Numbered from the stretch's first letter, positions 33,868 to 43,161 are shown. The stretch: 64,000 nt of DNA from an uncultured Lachnospiraceae bacterium (GCA_947589305.1 CANQAP010000003.1:124001-188000), one strand, 5' to 3'. Numbers and translations: made by a program. The notes: a model not told the origin generated them from the letters alone.

Positions 33868-35090
33868 AAACATTATATTTGGATTGCGGAATGGGCGCCG
33901 CAGGCGATATGTTGACAGCCGCTCTTTTGGAATTGCTTCCGCATCCGGACGATTTTATAGACGAACTCAATACTCTCGGTATACCGGACATCGAATTCCG
34001 TAAATCCAAAGATGTAAAATGCGGCATCACCGGCACGCATGTTTCCGTTACCTATCGGGGTATGGAAGAAGGCGCAGAAATGCACCGCCATACTGAACAC
34101 ACACATGCGCATGCACAAAACGAATCACACCATGCCGCCCATGCACACAGCGACCTGCATCAGATCGAACATATTATCGGACATCTGGCATTACCGGAGT
34201 CTGTGCAAAATGACATCCTCGCCGTCTTTCAACTGCTGGCAGAGGCGGAAAGTCATGTACACAACATGCCGGTTTCCGATATCCATTTTCATGAGGTGGG
34301 AACCATGGATGCGGTTGCCGATATCACTGCCGTATGTATGCTGATACATCGGTTAGCCCCGGACGAAATCATCGTTTCTCCTGTGAATACCGGAAGCGGA
34401 CACGTACATTGCGCACATGGCATCCTGCCGGTTCCGGCACCTGCCACCGCCTATTTATTACAGGGAATCCCCATGTATGGCAGCGCGATCCAAGGCGAAC
34501 TTTGTACGCCGACCGGTGCCGCTTTGCTACGGCATTTTGCCACGCGCTTTGGCGAATTGCCGGTCATTCAGGTCGAAGCGATCGGCTACGGCATGGGAGT
34601 CAAAGAGTTTGATACTGCCAACTGTGTGCGCGCCATGATCGGTACGACCGGAGCTGACACGGATATGATCTATGAACTTGCCTGCAATGTGGATGACATG
34701 ACGGGAGAAGCCATCGGTTTTGCAACCGAATGCCTGCTTATGCACGGAGCTTTAGACGCTTATACCGTTCCGATCGGAATGAAGAAATCCCGTCCGGCTA
34801 CTATGATCTGCGTGTTATGCCATGAGGCGAACCGGCAGGAACTCTTGTCTCTGCTCTTTCAGCATACGACAACGCTCGGCGTGCGTGAGACTCCTTTGCA
34901 CCGCTATATGTTACACCGCAAAACCGACATGCTGCATACCGAACTGGGCGACGTGCATCGCAAAGTCTCTTACGGATATGGGGTCTCCCATTCCAAATAT
35001 GAATATGAAGATTTAGCGCGGATCGCTAGGGAACACGGCAAAAGTTTGGCGGAAGTACAGGAATTGCTGGACCGTTCATACAAGAATTAA
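33864..35090 (+). CDS. larC: LarC, nickel insertion cyclometallase
   Basis: LarC inserts nickel into the bis-thiocarboxylate precursor to form the nickel-pincer nucleotide, using CTP. The 408-residue protein is full length in a single frame: N-terminal YLDCGMGAAGDM, the FHEVGTMDAVADI block, VNTGSGHVHCAHGILPVPAPA, and the C-terminal CNVDDMTGEAIGF and PIGMKKSRPAT. Residues 74-107 are a His-rich stretch with about a dozen His, a likely nickel-binding or storage loop. In Lactobacillus plantarum larC is split and joined by frameshifting; no slippage is needed here. The stop TAA shares TTAA with the stop of the convergent EAL gene. Confidence 0.95.
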   Translation: MKTLYLDCGMGAAGDMLTAALLELLPHPDDFIDELNTLGIPDIEFRKSKDVKCGITGTHVSVTYRGMEEGAEMHRHTEHTHAHAQNESHHAAHAHSDLHQIEHIIGHLALPESVQNDILAVFQLLAEAESHVHNMPVSDIHFHEVGTMDAVADITAVCMLIHRLAPDEIIVSPVNTGSGHVHCAHGILPVPAPATAYLLQGIPMYGSAIQGELCTPTGAALLRHFATRFGELPVIQVEAIGYGMGVKEFDTANCVRAMIGTTGADTDMIYELACNVDDMTGEAIGFATECLLMHGALDAYTVPIGMKKSRPATMICVLCHEANRQELLSLLFQHTTTLGVRETPLHRYMLHRKTDMLHTELGDVHRKVSYGYGVSHSKYEYEDLARIAREHGKSLAEVQELLDRSYKN

Positions 35091-36721
35091 ACCAGCAGTT
35101 TTTCAAAATCTTCCTGACAGACCGGCTTGGAATAGTAATATCCCTGAAGCAGGGATACATCCATCGTCCCTACAATCTCAGCCACTTTGCTGTTTTCCAC
35201 GCCTTCCACAATGGACAGGCATCCTAAATGCCTGCAAAGATCCAACAAATTATCTATGATCACATAATCAATGTCATGTCCCGGTTCCGAAAGTTCCCTG
35301 ACAAACGAATGCTCTACCTTGATGTAATCTACCTGAAGGCTCTTTAACATTTCCAAGGAAGCGTATGCCGTCCCAAAATCATCCAAGGCGATCCGAAATC
35401 CCCGCCGCCGCAAGCGGTCAAACATAGCGGCAAGCTCCTTCGGATTGTCTACGGCGCAGCTTTCTGTCAGTTCAATGATCATGTATTCCGGTTTTGCACC
35501 GTACGTTTTTGCATAAAAATCTAACCGTTCCTCAAAAGTCTCATCCATGAACTGTTGATAAGAAACGTTGAAACTCACTAAAAGATCCTTGTAGGTATCC
35601 CGCCATTCCACCTGCTGTCTGATGGATTGTTCCATCACCCAGAACCCGACTTCCCGAATTCCGCCATAGTCCTCTAAAACCTTAATGAATTCGCCCGGAT
35701 AAGAATCCTTGATCTTATCCCCTTTCCACCGGAGCAGGCACTCGCATCCTACGATCGTCTGCGTTTCCGAATCAACAAACGGCTGATAGTATAATTCAAA
35801 TCCCTGAAAATCATTTTTGATACATTGCTTTAGGTCATCTCGGAGAATCTGTCTCCGCTCATGCGTCCGGACGATCTCCTCAGAGCAAAAGACCAATGTT
35901 CCCTTGTCGATATTCTTCGCATATTCCAAAGAATTCTCCAACTTATTGATGAGATGCTCTCTCGTGTCGGCATCCTGCGGAAAACAGACTGCACCGGCAG
36001 AAGCGGAAATCCCCACTTTATGTCCGTCTTGTAATTCGATCACATCTGTTTCCCGGCAAAATATTTTATAAAAATCTTCGATCTCCTGACGGTCTGCCGA
36101 AACCGCCAACAGCAAAAATTCATCTCCGCTAAACCGGAGCAACTGCCATCCCGGATGACAGAGAGTTTTTATCTTCTTAGAAAATTCCACCAAAATCTCG
36201 TCGCCTGTATTATAACCGTAATGACTCATTACCTTCCGGAAGCCGTCAATGCCGATCAGTACGGCAACCCCGGTCTGTGCGGCGAAATCGCAGCTATGCA
36301 GCCATTGGGTTGTCAGCAGTCCCGTCAGATTGTCATATTTGCTCTGTCCGTCTATTCTCGTCATCAGTCCCGCAAAAATTTTAGGGGTCCCTTCTTCATC
36401 GCGAATCACACTGCCCTTACATTCTACCCAGACATATTCTCCCAAATAGTTTTTTGCACGGTACTGACAATTATGTGTCTTCTTTTTGCCGGCAAATACT
36501 TTTGTAATGTCGTCCATGTAAACATCCAGATCATCCGGATGAATATGCTTTGCCCACATATTTGCCGCGTCTTCGATATACTCGCTTTCCAACGCCCAAT
36601 AGTCTACCGAATTTAAGGACCAACGGGAAATATCGGTCTTCATATCACAGACATATATGTATACATTATCAGATGCCGATGCAAATGCCTCGAACAATTC
36701 ATTATTAAAGATATCGCTCAT
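35087..36721 (-). CDS. PAS-GGDEF-EAL protein, probable c-di-GMP phosphodiesterase
   Basis: The 544-residue cytosolic protein has a PAS sensor (about residues 20-125, with HPDDLDVYMDDI), a GGDEF domain reading SGDEF, and an EAL domain (about 300-544). The EAL motif reads ECLLRW, keeping the metal-binding Glu. Other catalytic parts are present: SFNVSYQQF, ELTES, ALDDFGTAYASL, DYIKVE, EGVEN and LLQGYYYSKP. Phosphodiesterase activity is therefore plausible, while the GGDEF half has Ser in place of the first Gly and may be regulatory. It begins 17 bases after the FIST-GGDEF stop, so one operon is likely. CAGGTG precedes the ATG. Confidence 0.92.
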   Translation of the reverse strand: MSDIFNNELFEAFASASDNVYIYVCDMKTDISRWSLNSVDYWALESEYIEDAANMWAKHIHPDDLDVYMDDITKVFAGKKKTHNCQYRAKNYLGEYVWVECKGSVIRDEEGTPKIFAGLMTRIDGQSKYDNLTGLLTTQWLHSCDFAAQTGVAVLIGIDGFRKVMSHYGYNTGDEILVEFSKKIKTLCHPGWQLLRFSGDEFLLLAVSADRQEIEDFYKIFCRETDVIELQDGHKVGISASAGAVCFPQDADTREHLINKLENSLEYAKNIDKGTLVFCSEEIVRTHERRQILRDDLKQCIKNDFQGFELYYQPFVDSETQTIVGCECLLRWKGDKIKDSYPGEFIKVLEDYGGIREVGFWVMEQSIRQQVEWRDTYKDLLVSFNVSYQQFMDETFEERLDFYAKTYGAKPEYMIIELTESCAVDNPKELAAMFDRLRRRGFRIALDDFGTAYASLEMLKSLQVDYIKVEHSFVRELSEPGHDIDYVIIDNLLDLCRHLGCLSIVEGVENSKVAEIVGTMDVSLLQGYYYSKPVCQEDFEKLLV

Positions 36722-36738
36722 ACGTCACCTGTCTTTCC

Positions 36739-38508
36739 TTAATCCATTCGAACAACCTGATTCTTTCCGTTTGCCTTGGCAGTATATAACGCTTTATCCA
36801 CTCTGGTATAAATGGTGTCCGCATCTTCTCCGTCCTTCATCTGGGTCACGCCGATACTGACTGTCTGCGGTCCCGCAGTTTCATAGGTAACAGCCGCAAA
36901 TGCCAAACGAATCTTCTCCGCCAGACGGACTGCTTCCTCTGCATTACTTTCCGATAGCAGGACCATGAATTCTTCTCCGCCCCATCTGCCGATAAAGCAG
37001 GAATGTATGCCGATCGTTTCCTCTCGCAGGACATCCGAAAGCGCCTGTATCACATGGTCGCCTTCTTTGTGTCCATAGATATCATTTACCTTCTTAAAAT
37101 TATCAATGTCAAGCATGATCAGTGAAAGACCATGCCCCATCCTATTATTTGCCCGTTTTTCTAAAGCACTGTGAATTCTTCTCTCGATTTCCGCTCTGTT
37201 ATATAACTTCGTTAAGCCGTCCGTGATAGAAGTCATGGCAAGCTTCATATTGATTTCCTCAAGTTCCGCCGTAGATGCTTCGATAAACGAAACAAATCGC
37301 CGTATGATCGGTATTTTTTCTACATTGTCCAACTGGGTATCATAGATGCTTACAATCTCATTCGTCTTGGGTTCCCCTTCCCGCATGGCGGCGATCACAA
37401 GCGTAACATTGAAATTGAGCATGTCGCCATGTATGCGAAGAAACTCTCCATGTGTATAAAAGCCTGTTGTCGGCGCGACACCGCGAAACGGAAAAGTCTC
37501 ATCGCTGATGTTTTCATCTCCCCAAAAGGCTCTTCGCGCGGCGCAGGAAAAAGTCTGGATGACCTCCGGACGGAAATTTGCAATCGTTTGTCCATCCCGC
37601 CTGATACTGGACAGAATGGTTTCCGGGTCACCGTATGCCAGTCGGACGATGGTATCTTCCTGCATATCCGATGACATCACCAAAGAATCGTCATCATTTA
37701 CCGCAAGCGGACACCGGAGGATATCAACGTCGTCATGCTCGACAAACAGCGGAAATTCCAGTGTGTTTGAGAAAAATTTATCGTTCTTATTGATATTTAG
37801 AAACTTTTGATATATTTCGAAAGCCGGTTTTCCGTCTAATTCGTAAAGAATCTCTCTGTCTGCCTTGGTAACGCGAAATCTTCTTTTTAAAGGTTTCCAA
37901 CCGGAAATAAACGTACTGTATGTATGGAAATCCTCGCCGCCCAATAGCAGAAACACAATCCCATGCTCCAAAAATCCGTTTCCTTTGGAAAACACGAACG
38001 CCCTATCATCATCCATATTGGGATTAAATGCTCCACCGCCAAACACCTGTATCTCTTTTGGCAGCTTCGTCATTTCGTCACAAAATTCTTTCATGGACAT
38101 ATCCATGATCGTCGCGTGCATCTCCACGGCTTTTACCCACGGATGATCTGCACAAAAATTCCGTAAATTCTCTACGTCTTCTTTTACCGTTTCTTCCGTA
38201 AACGGGAACTGCAACACCTTTGCCTGCGTCGTTTCATATTCAAATATGGTACAGGTCAGTATAAACTTGGCGTTCACCAACACTCCGTCCAAGATATTTG
38301 CATTAGACGTACAGCCAAGATAAAGCGCATCCGGCATTTTTTCATTCAGGATATCACAAATCTGTTTGATATGGTCCAGTTCCATATCTTCCGAATATAT
38401 CCTGACGATTTTTGTATATGCCGGATGGGTATCGCACCACTGATTGATCTCATCTAATTTTTTACTAAGGATTGTTTGGTCTGTGAATGAAATTTGAAAT
38501 TGTTGCAT
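36739..38508 (-). CDS. FIST-GGDEF diguanylate cyclase
   Basis: The 589-residue protein joins FIST_N and FIST_C domains (about residues 20-380), thought to bind small ligands such as amino acids, to a C-terminal GGDEF domain (about 420-589). FIST marks include YLGCTSNANIL, VFGGGAFNPN, FPLFVEHDDVDILRCP, and GVAPTTGFYTHGEF. The cyclase site reads GRWGGEEF, with IMLDIDNFKKVNDIYGH before it, so it looks active. There is no RxxD inhibitory site five residues before GGEEF. No membrane helix is seen. GGGAG precedes the ATG at 38508. It is paired with the EAL protein downstream. Confidence 0.92.
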   Translation of the reverse strand: MQQFQISFTDQTILSKKLDEINQWCDTHPAYTKIVRIYSEDMELDHIKQICDILNEKMPDALYLGCTSNANILDGVLVNAKFILTCTIFEYETTQAKVLQFPFTEETVKEDVENLRNFCADHPWVKAVEMHATIMDMSMKEFCDEMTKLPKEIQVFGGGAFNPNMDDDRAFVFSKGNGFLEHGIVFLLLGGEDFHTYSTFISGWKPLKRRFRVTKADREILYELDGKPAFEIYQKFLNINKNDKFFSNTLEFPLFVEHDDVDILRCPLAVNDDDSLVMSSDMQEDTIVRLAYGDPETILSSIRRDGQTIANFRPEVIQTFSCAARRAFWGDENISDETFPFRGVAPTTGFYTHGEFLRIHGDMLNFNVTLVIAAMREGEPKTNEIVSIYDTQLDNVEKIPIIRRFVSFIEASTAELEEINMKLAMTSITDGLTKLYNRAEIERRIHSALEKRANNRMGHGLSLIMLDIDNFKKVNDIYGHKEGDHVIQALSDVLREETIGIHSCFIGRWGGEEFMVLLSESNAEEAVRLAEKIRLAFAAVTYETAGPQTVSIGVTQMKDGEDADTIYTRVDKALYTAKANGKNQVVRMD

Positions 38509-38600
38509 AACTTTCTCCCTGTTCCGATTCTTGATCATTATATATAGAATATTAAATGCTTCCGTTTCTTAAAGTATAAATGGTTTTTACTCATTTGACA

Positions 38601-38641
38601 AGGGCGTCTATTGGTTTTCTCCCAACAGACGCCCTATTTTT
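38601..38641. terminator. Hairpin between spoIIR and the FIST gene
   Basis: A stem of 9 plus 4 pairs (AGGGCGTCT-TTGG and complement) lies after the spoIIR stop. The T run is on the plus strand; on the minus strand, where spoIIR is read, the run is poor. Confidence 0.5.
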
Positions 38642-38696
38642 GTCAGCTCGTCCACACTTCCGGCTTCCATCACTTAATGAATGCTGATCGTTCTGA

Positions 38697-39479
38697 TCAA
38701 TCCCAGCCAAATAAGGTTTCCCATAGCAGGCTTTTATATTCCACTTGCATATCCTCCGGCGGAGCGATCAGTAAGTTCTCATATTCTTCCGGCGTTAATA
38801 CTTCCTGCAATGCTTCTTTTCCGTCATCGCTGACGACCCCGCCGACCGCGTCGGCAAAACATAGTCCGGGATACATGACGCACCACCAGTTTTGCCCGTC
38901 TTTATCTCCGATGTCAATGCGAAGCGCCTCATATTCACCAGCCGGAAACAGAATATCTCCGTATGCTTTCATTGGAAATTTTTCGACGGTTAGATAAGCC
39001 TCCACCCCATAATCGTAACCGGCTTCCTGAATCAATTCCTTGCTGATCTGCTCTATTTCCTTCAGATTCTCCTCCATAATGTCTCTGGCTTCCTGTTTGG
39101 AATCCGCATCGGACAATTTCGGTTGCAGAAAGTCCAACACGGCGTCACGAATCAGCAGTTTTAACGCCTGATCTTCTTCGGAATCCGAATTTGCCCGTAC
39201 ATGGAAACGGATCACCGCATCTTCTACCCCTTGTCTGTCATCCGGCTGATATGCCAGATCCAATTCCGCATCGTCCAAGGATACGGCATCCATCCGTACC
39301 GGCTCCTCTGTTTCTCCGTCTAACATGGCTTCGATCGTTTCCATGCTCATTTGCGATTGTGCATTCAGTGCCTCGGCATCCTCCTTCAGCCTTTGATAAT
39401 TATGGAACATGTGTATGCCTACTCCGCCGACTATCGGCGCCAATACGAGTGCCGATAATGCTGTTTTATATATATTCAT
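38697..39479 (-). CDS. spoIIR: Stage II sporulation protein R
   Basis: SpoIIR is made in the forespore and secreted to trigger SpoIIGA, which activates pro-sigma-E in the mother cell. The 260-residue protein has an N-terminal export segment (TALSALVLAPIVGGVGIHMF), a variable acidic part, and the SpoIIR core: IRFHVRANSDSEEDQALKL, YGVEAYLTVEKFPMKAYGD, the PAGEYEALRIDIG strand, and NWWCVMYPGLCF. AAAGGAG precedes the ATG. It is downstream of the germination operon, separated by a gap of 93 bases. Confidence 0.93.
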   Translation of the reverse strand: MNIYKTALSALVLAPIVGGVGIHMFHNYQRLKEDAEALNAQSQMSMETIEAMLDGETEEPVRMDAVSLDDAELDLAYQPDDRQGVEDAVIRFHVRANSDSEEDQALKLLIRDAVLDFLQPKLSDADSKQEARDIMEENLKEIEQISKELIQEAGYDYGVEAYLTVEKFPMKAYGDILFPAGEYEALRIDIGDKDGQNWWCVMYPGLCFADAVGGVVSDDGKEALQEVLTPEEYENLLIAPPEDMQVEYKSLLWETLFGWD

Positions 39480-39572
39480 ACTTTAATCTCCTTTCGTTTA
39501 TGGAGATTATTTCCAATTTTCCCGGATTTATTCCGGATACCAGCTATCCACTGGTCTGCGATCGCTCACTTG

Positions 39573-40175
39573 TTATTCCATCCCTTCTTTTAGCCAATCT
39601 CCCAGCTTTTCATCTTTCTGATCTCCGATCTCCACGCCTTCCTGATAAATCGGCGTGGATAGCACAACCTGTGTTTCATCCCATATATCCTCTAAGACGT
39701 CTTCCGCTAACGTCGGTTGATATAAGGCATGATCCAGATAGATCCCCTCTAAATGGGAGTAATCCAACTGGCTTCCGGTCAAACGATAAAAGTCCTGATT
39801 GAAAGATGCTATATCGTCCGCAACTGCCGTGTATTCATTGCCGTCATCTGAGGAATGACCTTCTCCTGCCATCATAACGGCTCCCTCCATACCCTGTTTG
39901 TCCTCACTGCTGTCAGAACCTTCCTGCGACTGATCCGTTCCTGACACGCCTGCTTTTAACTGATCCATAGAATCCTGATTCACATATGCTAAGATACACT
40001 GATATTGATAAGCATCTTCTACCGGTGTCACATGCAGGCTTTCCACATATGTGCGATCCTCCAGTGACGCCTGCTTATTACAGCCTCCCAGTATGCCTAA
40101 ACCGATCATCCAAACGACCACCCAAATCCCCTGCTTCCAATGAAATGATTTTTTGTCTGCCTGATTCTGTTTCAT
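39573..40175 (-). CDS. Short GerAC-like germination lipoprotein
   Basis: The 200-residue protein has a lipoprotein signal with GILGGC (Cys32) and lies in the position of the C subunit of a spore germinant receptor. The N-terminal part (YVESLHVTPVEDAYQYQCILAYV) resembles domain 1 of GerAC. A Ser/Asp-rich insert follows, and a late segment reads DYSHLEGIYLDHALYQ. It is about half the usual 350-390 residues, so the last domain is missing. Its start overlaps the gerAB stop by 4 bases. With only about 93 bases to spoIIR, no remnant of a lost C-terminus can follow. Confidence 0.75.
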   Translation of the reverse strand: MKQNQADKKSFHWKQGIWVVVWMIGLGILGGCNKQASLEDRTYVESLHVTPVEDAYQYQCILAYVNQDSMDQLKAGVSGTDQSQEGSDSSEDKQGMEGAVMMAGEGHSSDDGNEYTAVADDIASFNQDFYRLTGSQLDYSHLEGIYLDHALYQPTLAEDVLEDIWDETQVVLSTPIYQEGVEIGDQKDEKLGDWLKEGME

Positions 40176-41341
40176 TTTTCTTTCCCTCTCTCATATGATT
40201 TTCCGGCGGCGCTTTGCTTCACGAATTCCTTAACGGACGGTTCCGTTTCCATTGTTTTTCGCTGTGTCTTGGCATACCGCAGCTTGTATATGCACCAAAT
40301 CAGTACCGGTAAAACGATAGACAGCGGCAGATCGATCATGCAGGCATAAGATACATACCAATCCGACCATGTCTCCGCATCTGCAAAGCAATAATAAACC
40401 GCCAAAGTAACCAAAACCATCGGAATCACCGATAGCAGACTATGACTTCTGTCGGAGACTATCCGTTTCCATAACTGCTGTCCTTGGAAGATATAAGCAC
40501 TTAACGTGATAATGCCGCCGATCAGCCAAAACAGGATCAATAAAATATCCAAGCGTTCCAAGCCTCCGCCCCGTACCGTGATCAGTTCCATCGCGTCCGT
40601 TACGCCGAGCAGAGTATCATGCCCCCAATCCGGTCCTATGATGCCGATCGTCACGCAATAGACCAACAGCAGCCACAATCCGGCAAACAGAATCCCTTTC
40701 ATGCCGCTGACCCATGCCTGCTGATTCTTTCCTTCCAATGCAGACATGCGGAACAGCAAGAATTCGAGCGGTAAAAATAATGCCATCAACCGGTATTCAC
40801 CAGACAGCAATTCGGAAATCCGGATGTCCTGAATCGGCGCCGCCATATGAAGATCCGCTTTCCATAAACCGGTTAAAAACAACAAAATCAAAGGAACCAT
40901 CATCCACCAAAATAATAACTCCACAAATCTTGCCCGCCCAACTAAGGTGCGTACGGAAGCATATACGCAAATAACAAGCAGCGGCAGGATGATCATCAGA
41001 CGGGAACCGTCGAATAACGTTTCCCGAACCAAGTATTCCAGATACGAGAGAATCCATGCGCCGCGTATCGCAAACCGTATCATATAGATTCCCCAGACTA
41101 TCCTCCATAAAAAGCCGGATAATGAACGCTCCGTAATGGCAAAAAAGCCGCCGTCCGTTCGTCCGATCGCCATTAGGATCCCGCCATATATGAGACTTGC
41201 AATAATACTGAACAAGACCGTCAAGATACCATTTTGGTATCCCGACCAAGCCGTTACGAACAGACAACCGATCGAGCCGGTCTCTAAAATGATCATTCGT
41301 TGAAGCTGTCTCGGAGAAATCCGATATTGTGCTTCTTCCAT
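40172..41341 (-). CDS. GerAB-type spore germinant receptor permease subunit
   Basis: The 389-residue protein has about ten membrane segments and belongs to the GerAB/ArcD family of amino-acid-permease-like germination subunits in the inner spore membrane. Typical parts are YRISPRQLQRMIILETGSIG at the N-terminus and the helices LLVICVYASVRTLVG and IFQGQQLWKRI. It probably binds a germinant such as an amino acid. GGAGG precedes the ATG. It lies 49 bases after gerAA and overlaps the short C subunit gene. Confidence 0.9.
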   Translation of the reverse strand: MEEAQYRISPRQLQRMIILETGSIGCLFVTAWSGYQNGILTVLFSIIASLIYGGILMAIGRTDGGFFAITERSLSGFLWRIVWGIYMIRFAIRGAWILSYLEYLVRETLFDGSRLMIILPLLVICVYASVRTLVGRARFVELLFWWMMVPLILLFLTGLWKADLHMAAPIQDIRISELLSGEYRLMALFLPLEFLLFRMSALEGKNQQAWVSGMKGILFAGLWLLLVYCVTIGIIGPDWGHDTLLGVTDAMELITVRGGGLERLDILLILFWLIGGIITLSAYIFQGQQLWKRIVSDRSHSLLSVIPMVLVTLAVYYCFADAETWSDWYVSYACMIDLPLSIVLPVLIWCIYKLRYAKTQRKTMETEPSVKEFVKQSAAGKSYERGKEK

Positions 41342-41389
41342 GTTCTATCCTCCATTTTCTTCGAAAGATTTTTGTTTGGCATATGCTCT

Positions 41390-42919
41390 TTACCGTTTGC
41401 CGCCCTCCGCGTAACGACGCAGGCGGGTCCGTTCTCCTTCTTTCGTAAAAATCGGTCGTTTCTTCATCAGATAGATCGGAAGCCGTAAGATGAAATCTTT
41501 TTTGCTTTCATATTCACCTGTGCCTGTGCTGACCGCCGGCACCATATACGGCACCCCGTAACTAGTCAGCCCAGATAAATGAATCGCGATCATCAGCATA
41601 CCGAGAATAAAGCCATACAGCCCCCAAACCGCGCTGGTTGCTATGAGAAAGAACTTTAGCAAGCGATATGCCGATGCAAAACTTTCATTCGGGATGGTAA
41701 AGGACGCCAATGCCGCCAATGCAACCACGATGACTACAATGGTACTGACCAGTCCTGCTTCCACCGCCGCTTGTCCTACGATCAGACCGCCTACAATGCC
41801 TATGGTATTTCCCATCTGTCCCGGCAGGCGGATCCCTGCTTCACGCAGCAGCTCAAATTCCAGTTCCATGAGCAGCACCTCCAAGACGACCGGAAAGGTG
41901 ATACTGCTTCTTGCCTGTGCGATTGCAAAAAGCAGTTCCGTCGGCAGCATTTCCAAATGAAAACCGGTGATCGCAATATAAAAGCCCGGTAGCCCGATCG
42001 CCAAAATGGATGCAATATACCGCAAGATCCTAGCAAAACTTGCGACGGACCATTGCGTGTAATAGTCATCCGAAGCCTGAAAGAATGTATTAAATGTAGC
42101 AGGAATCAATAATACTTCCGGTGAATTATCCACCGCGATCGCTACTCTGCCTTCCAAGATAGACGACGCCACTTTATCCGGTCGTTCCGTACTTTGAATG
42201 ACCGGAAACGGCGAGTACCACTTACGGCTCATAAAATGCTCCAACATGCCGCTGTCATAGATCGCGTCTGTCTCAAACGCCGCCATCTGATCCTTAATAT
42301 TATCCACCAATCCGTCCGGCACCAAATCTTCCATATAGATTAAGGCATAATCCGTCCGTGAGCGTTCTCCGAACTTATTCTGCACGACTTTGCATTTCGG
42401 ATCCTTGATCCGGCGGCGTATCAGAGCCGTACAGGTACGGATGCTTTCATTAAAACTGTCCCGCGGTCCCCGCATCACGGCTTCCGTTTCTGATTCCTGA
42501 ATACTTCTGACCGGAAGCTTTTTGCTGGAAATGATAATGACTTTTGCATATCCATGTACGAACAGGGCGGTATCTCCTTTTAAGATGCTGTTGATTACAT
42601 TTTGGAAAACGGTTTCTTCCTTGATATCCGCCATATTGATCTCGCTGTGAAAAAACGCATCAAAAATATCTCCGCTCTCTTCTCTCTGCTGCCATTGCAG
42701 CGGCGCGATAACATATTCCTGTATCATGTTGTTATCCGTTAAACCGTCCAAATATACCATGTACGCCGAGATCTCGTCTCCGTGTCTTCGGAAGCAGAAT
42801 TTTTTTTTGACGATATCGTCGCAATCCTGAAATAAGGTCTCAATGACTGTTTGGTTTTCCGCCAAATCCTGACTTAATTCCGCGATCACTTCATTTTTTG
42901 CGTTATATAACTCTTTCAT
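41390..42919 (-). CDS. GerAA-type spore germinant receptor subunit A
   Basis: The 509-residue protein is the A subunit of a germinant receptor. A soluble N-terminal half (to about residue 265) has CDDIVKKKFCFR, QEYVIAPLQ and the marker segment LEGRVAIAVDNSPEVLLIPATF. The membrane half has ITFPVVLEVLLMELEFELLREAG and FTIPNESFASAYRLLKFFLI. The ATG at 42919 gives 6-base spacing from GGTGGG; the ATG at 42925 abuts it. It is the first gene of the receptor operon under a likely sigma-G promoter, which fits expression in the forespore. Confidence 0.93.
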   Translation of the reverse strand: MKELYNAKNEVIAELSQDLAENQTVIETLFQDCDDIVKKKFCFRRHGDEISAYMVYLDGLTDNNMIQEYVIAPLQWQQREESGDIFDAFFHSEINMADIKEETVFQNVINSILKGDTALFVHGYAKVIIISSKKLPVRSIQESETEAVMRGPRDSFNESIRTCTALIRRRIKDPKCKVVQNKFGERSRTDYALIYMEDLVPDGLVDNIKDQMAAFETDAIYDSGMLEHFMSRKWYSPFPVIQSTERPDKVASSILEGRVAIAVDNSPEVLLIPATFNTFFQASDDYYTQWSVASFARILRYIASILAIGLPGFYIAITGFHLEMLPTELLFAIAQARSSITFPVVLEVLLMELEFELLREAGIRLPGQMGNTIGIVGGLIVGQAAVEAGLVSTIVVIVVALAALASFTIPNESFASAYRLLKFFLIATSAVWGLYGFILGMLMIAIHLSGLTSYGVPYMVPAVSTGTGEYESKKDFILRLPIYLMKKRPIFTKEGERTRLRRYAEGGKR

Positions 42920-42958
42920 ACTCATCCCACCTATTGTATCAATCGCTTTTTCTTCTTT

Positions 42959-42988
42959 TATTATGTATAAAAAATAAACGCGTTATAC
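42959..42988 (-). promoter_or_regulatory. Sigma-G promoter for the germinant receptor operon
   Basis: On the minus strand GTATA is followed after exactly 18 bases by CATAATA, matching the forespore sigma-G pattern GHATR-18-CATnnTA. It lies about 40 bases before gerAA. Confidence 0.7.
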
Positions 42989-43161
42989 TTTCATTTCCAA
43001 TACCGGAAAAATTCTGACGCGTCATATCATAATTTCATGTTTTTCTTCATATTTGCATATTATTTCAGGATTGTATATAGAAGCAAGTATTTTAGATACT
43101 TATTGTATGTAGACTCTTTGTATTCAATCTGATTATACTGTATGGATAGAGGTTGATCATT

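Noticed and set aside
39480-39572. Sigma-F promoter for spoIIR
   Set aside because: A GGGAAAATT -10-like element exists, but the nearest GTATC lies only 12 bases away, too close for the known spacing.
39573-40175. Frameshifted GerAC pseudogene
   Set aside because: The frame is intact, and the 93 bases before spoIIR are too short to hold the missing domain.
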